Shown one piece after another: positions 23,701-36,700 of a DNA stretch of 64,000 nt. Numbering within the stretch: position 1 is the first letter of the stretch; each line of letters opens with the position of its first letter. The position numbers were made by a program, and so were the translations under genes. The stretch lies in contig NC_043742.1 in the NCBI RefSeq assembly GCF_004337985.1, forward strand, positions 8,163,136 through 8,227,135. Direction: 5' to 3'. Origin of the DNA: Pyricularia pennisetigena (Eukaryota; Ascomycota; Sordariomycetes; Magnaporthales; Pyriculariaceae). The notes under the pieces are model-generated. The model was not told the DNA's origin, did not search any database, and saw nothing but the letters and a program-made list of their open reading frames with translations.

Positions 23701-25663
23701 AAAATAACAATAATGCAGAAAAACGCATTTATTGAAATTAGGATAAAGATTGAATAAATAAAATATATCCATCCGTATAATTACCGATTAGCAGGTAATT
23801 GAATTCAAAATAACGCAATATAATGGGAGAAAGGTATAATAGCTACTTTAAATAATTATTCCTTTTTTCAAGTTTATCGTTTTATTTTTTGTATAATTTG
23901 ATTGATATTTTTCATATCCGTATTAATATTAATGAAACCCTCCTAATTATCGTATTATTTTTTCTATTGTTTTTCCTTCTACTTTTCCTTTTATTTCCTG
24001 TCCTATTTTTTCGTTTTTATAGTTATATTTACGAAGTTATCCAATAAAAAAACAAAAACGAAAAAAAAGTCGAATCCGCAAACGAAAACGAAAACGGAAA
24101 CGAATTTGGAATAATAATTGATTGCGGTAAATTCTTTCCAATAAAGTTAGGGAATGTTTTACCAGTGGTTTTGCGAAATCTTTTACTTGCAATTGTGGCC
24201 GGTGACGGAACTTTCGCTATTTTTGAAATTTTTAGGGATTTTAATAGAGGGCGTAACGGGTTTTAATTACTAAAACCAAATAAAGTCGTAACGACGGTTA
24301 ATGCGGATGTAGGTTTTTATTTTCTGGCGTTAGTACGGAAATAACCAGCCGTTTAAAGATTGCTTTGGGTGGAATATTGGGGGTATAACCATTTATTTTC
24401 AATATCAAAAATAAATTTAACGGCATGTGTATTTTTAATCTGGATAATGATACAGCGAACGTAAATAATGGAAGAGTTGGTAATTAAATAGTATTTGAAT
24501 AGATATACAAAATAATCATAATCAGGAGTTTTTGTTTGCAAAAAGAATAATGAACAACATTTTACTGCTTTTTGCAAAATTATCAAAGCGATTAATTGGA
24601 GACGAAATTATATTTATATTTTTGAAAAGTTTCCGCACCAAACGCTGGAAAGGAGTTGTAAAAACGAATAAGTTAGGGGTTCTTTGATACCGCCTGATTT
24701 CGTGTAAAATAATTATTAATGTAAAGTTAATATATTATTGTAAAATAAAAAATGAATACAATTTATTACCAGGCCTAAACCGGCGATTTTGCCTCTATTC
24801 ACCCGCTAATACTTTTTCCCGCATTTCTTACATAGATTGAGGAAAGATTCAAGGTTTTCTACCTGCAATCGAAAAATGAATTTGGGCGCCAAGAGCTATT
24901 TTAAGCAAATTAATCAAAAGAATTTAACGATAAATTCTTTGATATAAAACATGGTTATCAAAGATGATATCAGATAATGCAAATAATGGATAACGAAAAA
25001 TAGAGAATAGAAAAGGAGTTAATACTAATAAATAGTCGGGTCAAAGACCGAAACTCTTTTAATAATTACCTGCTAAGAACAGGGCTTATAAAGGCCCTGC
25101 GACCACACGTTAAGTGCAGGAAGTTGCATTTTTCATGCGCGCAGCCAATTGAAAAGCGGCATAATTAACATTACCAAAAAGTAAATAAAAGCCGGATATT
25201 GTTTGATTTAAACCTGATTAGGTTTAAGGTGGAAATACTTTTATTAACGGCGTTAAATTTAATCGGGTGAAACCCAAGCAAATTATAAATAGGGTAACCA
25301 AACTGGGAAAATAAACACAAAAATATTTCATTTTATTAAATTGTATAAAATATCAAAAATTTGGAATTTGTACAAAACTTTCAATTTTAAAATTTAATTA
25401 TAATTTTGCTGTATTCGGAATAACTAATATTCTTTAAGTACCGTTATCATTTGCAAATATGATTTAATATTTTTATTTTAAATAATAAGTTTCATGTTTA
25501 CGTTGAAAATTAATAATTTTTAGCGCCCAAACGCAAAAAAAAAACGAAAAAACAGATGAAACTCCCAAAATTCGCGCGTTTATAATGAAACGCTGAAGAC
25601 GTAACAAACAAATAGCGACGAGGCTAAATTAACACTTAACCGCGTACGTGAACGTTTTCATAC
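23701..25663. other. AT-rich decayed repeat DNA of unknown type
   Basis: About 2 kb of TA-rich sequence with stops in all frames. The composition resembles the RIP-decayed elements nearby. No coding block, terminal repeat or match to other parts of the window was recognised. Confidence 0.5.
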
Positions 25664-25850
25664 TGTTGGAATAGAGGGAATCGCGGTCAAATCAACAATA
25701 GACCGATGAATCACGTCCAATTCCGCACTGGCCATTTGCACGTGACTCACCCGCCCAGTTGCTAATATAAAACGGAAGGACGTTCAGAAGCTCACCTTTA
25801 GACAGTTTCATAAAACATACACAATTAATATTTGTTATGCTCGTATAACA
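25664..25850 (+). repeat. Candidate short LTR (187 bp)
   Basis: Begins TGTTGGAATAGAGGG and ends GCTCGTATAACA, giving TG...CA ends, with a central TATAAAACGG box. The start resembles copia LTRs such as Ty1 delta (TGTTGGAATA). The flanking 5-mers differ (CATAC, ACGTT), so it is not a solo LTR. It could be the 5' LTR of the decayed element to its right; no partner LTR was found. Confidence 0.45.
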
Positions 25851-26177
25851 ACGTTTTATTAATTAGTCGACATTACGAAAACCTATTAACACTAATTAAT
25901 ATTGTTCAAGTAATACAGAAAAGCAAAATAAAGGGATTAAACGTTGATACCGTTATTTTATAAATACTTAAAACCAATAGCATATCCTACGTAAAATTTG
26001 AAAAAACCGTCCTAACCCGTTAAAACCTTTTTACCGAACGGGTAACGCCTTTACAAAACGTTACGTGAAAAAAGGAAATAATAACCGTTAGTTTACGAAT
26101 ATTTGAAGGCTTTTCAATTATACCACTTAAACAAACTACCTTATACACTAACAAATAATAACAAAAAACGTGTATTA

Positions 26178-26841
26178 TGTGAACATGGCTAGCGCAGGGC
26201 TAATTATATTAGCTACCCTGCATTATCTTAGAACGGCTAGCACGGGCTAATTCTATTAGTCACCCTGCATCGAAAAAATAAATAAATAACAAATAAAACG
26301 TATACGCGTTTATTATACATACAAAGCTTTATATATCACGTCTTTGTTCATAGTTTCAACAATAAAACAAATACGTCATATATAATCTAGCTTAGTGGTA
26401 TAATGCACGTACCATAATCTATATCATATATACGTTGTTAAAGTGCGTGGGTTCGAATCCCATTGTGGTCGCAGATTTTCTGGGCATGCATAAGCACAAT
26501 ACGCCGTTAGGCTCAATGGGCCGTTAGGCTCAATAAGTCGGCAGGTTAGTCACATGAATAAGGCCAAATCATGTGACGTGACCCCGCATTCCGGACATCC
26601 GGATCGAAGATCTGCACCTACGGATTCGAACACGTAATTCACAATTTAGCCTTAGATTTATCACCTTTATACCTTCATCGATTCAACGATTTAACGAATC
26701 GATTGTGCAACAACAATATATCATCTCTATTACCCGCTAACAGACGGTTATCTGCCATTTCAATGTTCCATCAGCCTTATACGTGATCCACTTTTCCCCG
26801 CGTTCAAGACTAAGCTTATTTTATCTCGTAACCTTCTCACA
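26178..26841 (+). repeat. Solo LTR-like element with tRNA-like promoter, 5-bp TSD
   Basis: The 664-bp sequence starts TGTGAACATGG and ends CCTTCTCACA, flanked by TATTA on both sides (26173-26177, 26842-26846). A second copy lies inverted at 37145-37803 with its own 5-bp duplication. Ends and duplication length fit an LTR. Unusually it contains a tRNA-like segment with pol III A and B boxes, so a tRNA-derived short element is the alternative. Confidence 0.8.
26388..26473 (+). other. tRNA-like segment with A and B boxes inside the solo LTR
   Basis: TAGCTTAGTGG (26388-26398) matches the pol III A box and GGTTCGAATCC (26450-26460) is a perfect B box. The T arm GTGGG-TTCGAAT-CCCAT can form a five-pair stem including one G-U pair. 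The segment ends GTGGTCGCA, like a tRNA acceptor strand. The 5' acceptor half no longer pairs, and the A-to-B distance leaves room for an intron or insertion, so it is not called as a functional tRNA. Confidence 0.6.
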
Positions 26842-26846
26842 TATTA

Positions 26847-28079
26847 TTGGATAAAAGACGACCAAATAAGCGCAAAAACCGGTTCCCAAATTAACGACGA
26901 GCGCTATAATAGGGTACCAACCCTTTTCGACAATACATTGTCGAAATCCCAACTAACCTTATCGATAAAAGAACGGATCGACGCGGAAGTCTTGTACGAA
27001 CCCTCCCACGAATTCCCGGAAAACCCGGAAAAAACTTTAATAATTCGACAAAAATATGAATTCTTGAAATACATAACCGATTTAGGGAGGACGAACGCGG
27101 AAAAACATTATTGACCAAATACCAAAAAGTTTTCGAAAAATTAATTTAACACCATTTTATAATTTGCAATTTTTTAATCCAAAAAACTTTCAAAGCATAT
27201 TTGGAATTTCACGGAATTATTTTACCGGGTAAAAAAAATGAAAAAACCGGTTAACGATTTACTAATGCGGTAAATTGGAATTATAAAATATTTATATAAA
27301 CAGTTATATTATTTAATAATAAAAATTGCCAAACGACAAAACAAAAAACTGAAAATGCGGAAAATGTTTATCCAAAAAAAAACAGAAACAGGAGCTTAAC
27401 CGGTTTAGAAAAAAGGGCATTTAAAATTACCCCTTCCGCGAATTAAAAAGTTAGGGGTTCTATTAAATTTCCAAAAGGACAAAGTTTTAACATAAAAAGA
27501 TTATAACGATTAATTAAACGGAATATCAAAGTAGCAATGCGTTATAATAAATAATAGGGGATATAACGAAATAATAAGGAAAAATGCTCAATATTTGCAA
27601 ATGTATCCCGCCGGTACAAATCCCAAACAAACTAATCGAATTATACCAAATAAAGGCGTTTAACAGCGGGTGGAACAAGGAAAGAACTTATTTAGGAAAA
27701 CTATACGATATTCTGGACGATAAAATTAAAGGCTTTATGGACATTTGCAACATGATACAGACCCCGTTAGCCTAAATTCATACATCATTCCCATTTATTT
27801 TAACGAAAAACGCAAAAACGCAGTTTTAAAAATACATAAGCAGGCAAATAACGTTTGAAGAAATATATATAAAACTTTAAAAAACGGTTTAAAACGCCGT
27901 TCTTACCTTAAATGGATTACAAAATTAAAGCTTTGTCAGCTTCGAAAACGTCAAAACGGAGCCCGATTACAAAGGAAAACGCGATTGAAAAATTATCCAA
28001 ATTATGCTGAAAAAAATGCAAATTTACCAAAAAGCATTGGGGCCTTATTAGGATCAAGGTATCGGGTAACCTGTTTTTA
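26847..28079 (+). pseudogene. Decayed retroelement-type coding sequence, family uncertain
   Basis: Plus-strand protein-like stretches survive at about 26890-27114 (…FPENPEKTLIIRQKYEFLKY…) and 27584-27775 (…LIELYQIKAFNSGWNKER…), charged and without membrane segments. Between them stops are frequent. Position after a candidate LTR and split by a solo LTR suggest a gag-like region. I found no zinc knuckle, protease or polymerase motif, so the assignment is weak. Confidence 0.35.
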
Positions 28080-28494
28080 GGGTAAGGTACAGTTGGTTAT
28101 AACAACTGAACCTCTTAACTGGGTAACTGGGGCTCTCAACAATTGGGGTGAAGTTATGATTGCTTTGAAATAAATATTAAAGTTAATTAAAATATAAAAT
28201 TAATTGCTGCTAAATAATCCTAGAATCAAATTTATTTACATAGTAATAAACGTGTCTTATATAGACTATATATCCAGTATGACCTTTCCTAATCTGTTTA
28301 ATCTGTAATTCGCAATCGAAGTTTTACAAATTAACCGAAATCACTTTTTAATAATTACATATTATTACGTAATTGGGTTTTTATATAATTTTATTTTCTA
28401 CCGGTCGGCGTTTTTTTGGTCGAATATCGTAAAAAGGGGTATAACCCCGCCTGGCCTCCCTAAAGCCGGCCCAATTATTTGGTCGTAATATTAG
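28080..28494 (-). repeat. Gypsy LTR (probably 3' LTR), boundaries approximate
   Basis: Read on the minus strand it begins TATTACGACCAAATAATTGG, a decayed form of the TGTTACGACC start seen at 48697, and contains a TATATAA box. It matches 48449-48697 for about 250 bp. The inner limit near 28080 is inferred from a near-palindrome (CAGTTGGTTATAACAACTG, 28088-28106); the exact end is uncertain. Confidence 0.55.
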
Positions 28495-31400
28495 GTTTCC
28501 TTTCCCTTAACCAAATCTCTTTGGTTTTTAAATAGTTCGTATTCCCCTAAACCTGGTTTTTATTTATATATTCCTTTTTTATTAACTCTGTTGCGCCATA
28601 ATTAATCGTGTAATTGAGTGGAAATCTGGTCGTTCGTCGACAAAACGTCGCCACGCCTTTTTTGCGTTTCTTTTTCCTTTTTTTTGTGGATATGCTTTTT
28701 TGTTTTTATTATAAATTTCGCGGTATAATGCGTTACGCAATTTTACCGCAAAATCTCTTTCGTTTTATCGAATACCTTCGCGTTAACCGTTTTGGTTACG
28801 ATACATTAGGTATTTCGAATATTCAATTGCGCAATATCGGTCGGTAACAATTAAAATTTAACGTTAAAGTGGAAATTTTGGAGGAAAATATTTTAGAGGA
28901 AAATGTTTTGGCGGAACAGCAAAAGATCCAGGAAAAGCAGTTAGAACTTTTTCGTTTGCGAAAACAAAGAAAATTGTAATTCAAAAGAATTATGCGAATT
29001 GTGTTTCGCGGAATTAACGATTTGGAGGAATTGGATCGGGTGGAACGCAAAAAGGTAAAGCAGGAGGAACGGCGGCGATCGACCGAAATCTTCCCGAAAT
29101 GTTTTTAAAATCGCTTTTTCCGGATCCCAATTTTACCTGGGATTCGTCGTTCCCAATAAATCTTTTAAATCCTTTTTTGTTAAATGAAATAAATGTTTTT
29201 ACGCAATATTTAATTGGTAAATTGTTTTATTCGTATATGCTAATATGTAGTATGTATTAGTCGTTTTATTGTAAATCTATTTAATGGTATGGTTTCGAAT
29301 CCTTGTCGGTTTTTAGCTTTTGGGAATAGTAGGTAATACTTTTTTAAATCCTCTTTTTTTGGCTAATATGCTCGCAAACCCAATTCCTGATAATATTGGC
29401 GGAATAATTCCTGGCAACTTTAAACATGGTTAAAAAAATTCCCAAATACCTTTTTCGTATCTATAGTTTTCCTATTTAATAAAATATTTTATTTTGCCAT
29501 GGTCACGTTTATAGTCCAATATTTGTTGAACGTTGTACGTTTTTTTACGTCGATTTCGATTAGTTTCTAGGTATTGGTACCGTGTAGTACTGGTTCCAAT
29601 AATAATACGTGGAAAATTAGACGGACTTTTGTAATATCTGGTAACAATAGTTCATAATTGGTTTCACTCATCTTTTTCTCGATTTCAAAAAGTTTCAGCT
29701 TTTTGAAATTAAATATGCTATTTGGTCGTTACATTTTAATATATTGTCGAATAAAGTTAACCTTATTTCCCTCCTGGAAGGATAATCCCTTTATCGGATA
29801 TTAATTGCCGTATTTCGTTATTTTTTTCGTACAAATTCTAATTCCTGTTGGAAGTTTTGGTAAAAGTCTCGTAATTCGTTTGTTTGTTTATCGGTTCGTG
29901 GGGCCGTAATCGTGGTTTTTGGTTCTCTATATACGGTAGGATCAAGTCCGTGATTGGCATAAAACAGGGTTATTTTAATATTTTTAATTTTTAAATCATT
30001 ATACGCGAATTATATTATAGGTAATAATCGTACCCAATCGTCCTATTTGTGGTTTATATAATATTTTAAATATTATGTTAATACTTGGTTTGCTCGTTTT
30101 ATTTGTCCGTTTATTTGTGTGTGGAATATTTTACATAATTTATAATCGGTTCCTAGCTATTTTGATAAAAGGTTCCAAAAGTTCAATGTAAAAAACTTAT
30201 TCCTGTCCGTAATAATATTTTTTGGAAATCCGTGGTTGCTAACAATTATTCGTAAAAATATATAAGCGATTTTTTCGGCGTTGCTGCTTTTTTCATAAAG
30301 TAGGAAATGGGCGTATTTGGTAAATTTATTTACTATTATTAATTTATTATCGTATTCAGCTTTAGTAAATAATTTTTCGGAATATGGTAATTTAAGGATA
30401 AAACTTATTATAATGGTTTACCAGGTTGTATTAGGGGTTGGTAAAGGTCATAAAAACTTATAAGGTTTATATTTTGCGGATTTGCGTTTTGCGCAAAGTT
30501 CGCAATTTTTAATGGCTTTTCTTATTTTTTATCGTAATCTTTTAAAATTATAGTGCTATTTAACCGTTTCCATATTTTGGAAATTCCTTGGTGTCCGTGG
30601 GCCTTATTTCGGTGGACTTTTCGTACTCTTTCCGGTATATTCACCGTATTGGTCGTTATAAAGCTTCGGTGAGCTGGTAAAAAGTTTCCGTTATTATTTA
30701 TTGTAAAAGCTTTTCGTATATCCTCGGGTATTTTATTATTATAATCGGGTTTTTCGCTAAAAACGTCGGCTTTACCGTTCTTTATTTTGTTTCTATAAAT
30801 AATTCTAAAATGGAATTCTAATAGGAATTTGACCTATTTAATTTGTCGTTTGTTCAATATTTTGCTGGTAGAAAATAGGTTAAACTTTTGTGGTCCGTGT
30901 AAATTAATATTTCGGATTTAATTCCGGGCAATTATGGTTTGCATTTTTTGAATGTTCGGATAGTACCTATAAGTTCTTTATCGTGGGTTTGGAAATTAAA
31001 TTTTAAATTACATAATTCTTGTGAAAAAAGAGCGCAAAAATATAAACATCCTTCTTCGTTTTGTTGCCTGAACTGTCCTCAGATTACATAATCGGATGCG
31101 TCGGTTTCGATTCCGAAAAATGTTATTTGGTTTAGTATTTTAAAAATTGGTTTTCGTGCTATTGCGTTTTGTAACTGTTCGAAGGTTTATTGTGATTATT
31201 CCGTTTATTGCAGTTCTGTATCCTTTTTGGTTATATTAGTAAACACGGTGGCGATTGCGCTGTACTTTTTAATGGATCTTTTATAAAGATTTACAAATCC
31301 AAAAAAATGCCCGAACATCTTTTACGTTTTATGGTTTGGGCCATTTTCTCTTCCCGTTTGGATTTTTAATTTTTCCATCCCCATTTTTCCAGGGGCAATA

Positions 31401-33007
31401 ATCTATCCTAGGAAATTAATTTATTCGCTGTAAAAAATGCAAGTCTCGGGTTCGATTGAAAGTCTAGCGTCTTATAGGTTTTGTAAAACTGTGTAAACAT
31501 ATTTTTTATATATTTCCAGCGTTTTGGAAAAATAAAGATATCGTCCAGGTAAATAACGACAAAAATATTTAAACATTTCCTAAAGACCTGGTTAATTATA
31601 ATTTGGAAGGCTGCCGGGGCGTCTATTAAATGGAGAAGAATTACCATGTATTCGTAATATTTTCGTTTAATACGAGATACTGTTTTCTATTTTTCACCTA
31701 GCTTTATACGGATTAAATTATATACTTTTTTAAGGTATAATATCGTAAACTATTATTATTTTGATAAAACATATTTTGGAATTCTCCTATTAATGGGAAC
31801 GAATAGCAATCTTTCATAATAATATCGTTTAATTGTTTTATAATCCACGCATAATTGTAATTTTCCGTCTTTTTGAATACGGAAAGGATTGGGTATTTTA
31901 CTAGTAATATCAATAATTTAATATAATTTCTTTTAGGGTTTTTCGTGAAATATTTGTTTAAAACCTCCATTTGTGTCGGATTTAAACTGTATATTTTAGG
32001 GAATTTTGGTTGAGTTCCTTTTTTCCATGGTATTTTGTAATTGAACGGGCTATACTCGGGTAATCCGGTTAGAAATTTTTGGTTGAATAATCGTGTATAA
32101 ATTTGGTATTTTTTTAAAACTTTGCCGGTTTTGGTCTGTTCTTTTATGGTTAAAATTATGTAAGTGGATCGGTTTTAACCTATAAATAGTCGCCTTTTTC
32201 CGATATTAGCTCCGGGGTTAGTCGTCCTTCGTATAGGTACGCCATTTGTTTTATTTGGTCTTTCCGTACCTTGTATTTCCTGTATAAACCCTACTTTTCT
32301 GCAAATGGTTTAATAGTTAGCCTTTTTTCCCATTGGATTTAACCTGTAATCCAATTTATCCTGGGGTTGCTCTTTTTAAACCAAATCTTTTTTAAAATTA
32401 CATTTTTATTCCCTATTTCCGTAATATCCAAAATAATTTGTTTTTTTCGTTTATAGTTTTCCATCCAAAGGTAGACGGTTTTTGTTTTAATGGTGCTATT
32501 CCCGTATAAAACTGCCTTTCCATTAACGGTTTGCGATCGGTATAATTCTTTTTTAATTACCAAAATATCCGTCGTTTTTTGACCATTTTTGGAAAAATAT
32601 AATTACTTAATACTCCGTTATTTAGGAGCGCTCGTATGGGTTTTCCATTAAATTATGTATTTACAAATATATATTTATCTACTGCTTTCGTTGTTTGCGT
32701 AACGTTTAAAATTTTCTGTTCCGTTTCCGTTATTACCGTCTGGTATTTTATACCGTTTGGCCATGTTTGTCTTTTTAATTTATTGGACTGGCGTCGGAAA
32801 TCCTTATTTTTTTACTTCGGGGCGTGTAAGTGCTTTTAATTTTAATTTTAATAAATCGGTAAACTGTTAATCTGGATGTTTTCCGTGCGTTCGTGGGTAT
32901 TTCGCTGTTATTTACGCTGAGGTTCCATAGGATTTTAATTATTGGTACGGGTCCTGGTTATTATAACTTTATTTCTTATTATACCTTTATTTTGCCTAAT
33001 ATATATA
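28495..33007 (-). pseudogene. RIP-decayed gypsy (Ty3) retrotransposon body
   Basis: The protease tail lies at 32339-32563 (ends NPRINWITG; gypsy elements have NPxIDW). The reverse transcriptase N-half is at 31713-31970 and the catalytic half at 31408-31647, with an intact YLDD (VIYLDDIFIF) after APAAFQ. RNase H and integrase should follow toward 29.5 kb but are broken by stops. The gag region and 5' LTR are missing where the copia LTR starts at 33008. The order protease-RT-integrase on the minus strand and the YLDD box are diagnostic of Ty3/gypsy. The element is inactive. Confidence 0.75.
28858..29110 (+). pseudogene. Coiled-coil-like coding remnant, opposite to the gypsy element
   Basis: On the plus strand a Glu/Lys/Arg/Leu-rich segment (LEENILEENVLAEQQKIQEK, then LFRLRKQRK and a second piece DLEELDRVERKKVKQEERRR) is open apart from one stop near 28976. 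It looks like a long alpha helix or coiled coil. It could be an accessory frame of the repeat or an unrelated fragment. The family is not recognised. Confidence 0.35.
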
Positions 33008-33566
33008 TGTTAACAATATAGGTTGCTAATAGGGGTTTGGGCATTAGCCTAGGTGCGGCGTGGTACTAGTTGTATTGTAAAAGCCTGCAATTACAGGGCT
33101 TAAATGCGCTAAATCGTTCACTAATTTTGGCATTAATAGATTTAATTCATTAATGGCGGAAACTTTGCTTTATCTCCCTTACATACTCTCCGACATCGAA
33201 GTGGGGGTCCGCACCCCGCAAAGGGTTCCGGTACCGCACACGATTTTCCGAAAAATTATTTTATATACGTTGTTAAAAAAATACCCTCATTTGCATACAA
33301 ACCATTTCTGGGTTCGCACTAATTTGCCGATTCGGTGAGAATTTCAACCCGGTATAGGGTAACTAACTCGTAAATGCAGGGTGGGTGTTAAACCCGGCAT
33401 AGATTGAAACCCCACTCGCTAACACTTTAAATCGCAATTCCTGCTATACGTAAAATATAATAGAAAATCCGTCAGCCCCAACAACCCCATTTCGGCACTA
33501 TCTAATATAGTTTATATACAAATAAAAAAGGACCTATTACATGCTAAATAGCGCATATAATTAACA
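33008..33566 (-). repeat. 3' LTR of copia copy 2
   Basis: Minus-strand LTR of 559 bp with TG...CA ends, aligned throughout with the four other LTRs of the family. On its inner side (33567 onward) a C-rich stretch, purine-rich in element orientation, would be the polypurine tract. Confidence 0.85.
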
Positions 33567-33722
33567 CCCCCTCTTTTTTGCGACTATTTATATAAAATCG
33601 GAAAAGAAAAATATATAAAAAATAAAACCCCGAAAAAAAAGGATCCCCTTTACGTCCCAACCCGATTCGAACTCCCGATATAAGCCCCCTGGATAACTAA
33701 GCTTTTTGTACCGACCTGTTAA

Positions 33723-33793
33723 CCCCGAAATGGACGAACCCCCGAATTGGAAAAAACCCCCAGAATTATAATAACCCCCGGATTCGAACCCCC
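33723..33793 (-). other. Cluster of five G-tracts near the copia 3' LTR (copy 2)
   Basis: In element orientation five runs of four or five G lie within 71 bases (C-runs at 33723, 33739, 33757, 33775 and 33789). The same cluster occurs at 47711-47782 in copy 1 and, slightly decayed, at 57780-57851 in copy 3. It can in principle form a G-quadruplex in the RNA or the sense strand. Confidence 0.6.
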
Positions 33794-36700
33794 GATTTGC
33801 ATAATATTAACCCACGGAATTAATTATTAAACCAGGTAATTTTTTGGCTATTTGTTGGTAACAGTCCAAACTAGGCATATTATATAAGGTATTTCGAATG
33901 CGTAAATCGCCCAAAATACGAACTTTTTCAATTTTGATTCATTTTTTAGTATAAGGTCGGTATAAAGTGCTTATTAATTAACCTATACAAGGTAAATTCG
34001 GGTAATACGGCCGGTATTAGGTTAACCAAAGTCCAATATTTGCAAACAAAGGAAATATAATAGGTGATTTTTCAATAAATTAATTAAATACCCTGAAATT
34101 TAATAGGTAAAAACTAAGTTTTTAGCGGTTTAAACTTTATAAACTTTATAAAAACCTTGTAAACTGGAAACGTTGGGGGTTTTATTAGGTTATTAGCGGG
34201 CATTTGTTTGGATTTCAGGTATTTTAGGGTTATTAATCCTTTTATAACTAATTCCCGTACGAAGTGAAATTTTAATAACGTATATTTAATACGTTGGTGG
34301 TGCGTAGGGTTATATACGTTAATTATAAAACCTATATCATTTCCAAATATTGCAATAAAACCTTTTATAAATAATCTAATCTTTATAAATAGGCTTTTAA
34401 ACCATTATATTTTACGCAGGGTTTCCGTTAAAGCATTGGTTTCGGTTTTTGGAATATTTAAAACTATTATACTAACCTTTTTGCATTTCCACGTTATAAA
34501 ACCCCCAAATAAAGTATACGAATATCCGTAAATAGATTTTAAATCTTCCCTAGCCCCTGCGAAATCGCTATTACTAAAACCCAATAATTTAAAGTTTTTA
34601 AAACCCTTTATTAAAAAATTGGGTGGTAATTCGGCGCTAAATACCTTATTTCCGTAACAAATAAATAAAAATTAAAAACCCGCTAAATAACGTAATAGGT
34701 TTTTAACTGCCGTTAAATGGATTATCATAATTTTTATTAAAAAACGTAAAAGCCATTAAACCGTAAAACCGATATCCGGGCGCGTTTATAGCATTAAATA
34801 CATAAGGGTGCCAATAATACGCTGTAATAATTTAACTTTTAACGCATTTACGGGCTTACCCCCGCTATATTTTAGCAAACCCGGTTAGAAAGGAACCAAT
34901 ATAGGTTTGCAATTAGCTAATCCGAACGTTGCTAATATTTCCTCTATATACTAACTTTAATAAAGCAAAAATACGTGTTTAGGCCTATCTTTTATAATTT
35001 AAACGCCTAAAAAATAGGCTGCAGGGCCCCTGTTTTCCAACGCGTATATTGCACTAAAATGGGTTGTTAAATCCTATATGTATTGCAATTTAGGACCTAT
35101 TAGCAGGCAGTCGTTTACAAAGCTAACGATAAAATGTTTGGCTTTAACGTTATAAAAGACAGCGGGATTAAAAATTAACAGCTTAAAACCTTTTTTAAAA
35201 AATAGGGTTTTGAATTTGTTTTACCATTTTTTTGGACCTTATTTTAAACCCTATAGCGCCTTTTCCAATTATATTACCTCCAATTCTTTCTAATTATAAC
35301 CCAGTTCCACTAAAGTCTTAACGGTGGTAGACTTACAAATTTTGGCCCATGCGTTAAAACCGTTTGGAATTTACTAATATATATTTACGTCGGTAAGGTT
35401 ATTATTTAAAAACGCACCGATAAAATCGATTTGTTCTATTTCCCAATTTTGTATATTAGTTATAATTAATAGTATACGCCAGGTAAGTGGGACATTAATA
35501 TTAATAAAAATTTCGATATAATTTAGGCCTTCGACCTGTAAAAAACCCCTAATAACAATTTTAACTTTATATTTTATAGGTTTATTATTTTTATCCTTTT
35601 TTAATTTAAATACCGGCCGGGTAAGAACGAGTTTACGGCCTATAGGCATTTTAATTTTAAAATAAAGCGGAAGGTTTTTGCAGTAACGATTTGATCGAAT
35701 TTAAACGTTAAAACAATTAGCCACTTAGCATTTTTAGGGTTTTTTTAAGCCTGTTGGTAATTATTCGGTTCACCGTCTTTAGTGGGCTTTTTCTTTATTT
35801 TCTTTTTGGTTTAAAAACAAAAATAATGAACGTAGTTTTTATCCATTAAATCTGGGTTTTCGAACTGCGAATTTAACCCCATACTTTGTATTTTAAATGC
35901 TGGAAATACCGGAATTTCCGTTGTTTTAAATACTGGATTAAATACCGCTACCGTTATAGGCTTTAAGGGGCGAACAATAGGTTATACAGGCCTGGTGGGC
36001 ACTGTATCTTCAGGGTTTAAATACCCTGTAACGGGTGGTTACTACCTTATAACAGGTGGTAAATACCCTGTAACAAATGGTAAATACCCTATATTTTCAG
36101 GCTTTTTTAGGGGATAATTATCCGTTAAAACGCTGTTAATTTCGTTTTCAGGTTTAAAATTAAAATCCCCCTTTAAATCTGTATTTTCCCCTTTTACAAT
36201 TTGTAACGTTTCCCCTGGAATAACCAAATTTTCAGCGGTTATGCGCTTTATACTTTTTACGGTAAAGGTTTTATATATGGCCCGTTTAACGGGTGCGTAA
36301 ACCAACGCTGTAGAATTTGATAAATGGGTTAAAAATTTCACCGTTTCGGTGCGGGAAATCAATTTATTAAATTTTTGGCGTTTTTCCAGCGGTATTATAA
36401 CCAGATGTATAATACCAGTAACCCTAAAATGCCCTAAATTGGGTTCGTGCGGTAATCCAGGTTGAAATTCGGAATAAAATTCCTCGTAAAGTGTTAAATC
36501 CCTATTAATTACCTCTATACGGTTAATTAAATTAACCACGGTAAATAGTAAATAATACTATAAATATAATGGTAAACCCGCCGCTATAATGGTTAACCGA
36601 AGCCCATCCAAAATACCCCGAACGGACCGTTCCGTTAATCCGTTTTGGCCGTGGTTATAAGGATTTAAAATGCTAAAATTAACACCTTTACTTGTAAACC

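Noticed and set aside
33660..33800. tRNA-like genes in the copia 3' region because of GGTTCGAATCC
   Set aside because: The flanks of this B-box-like word are all G-runs and cannot form a T stem. No A box or acceptor pairing is present in any of the three copies.
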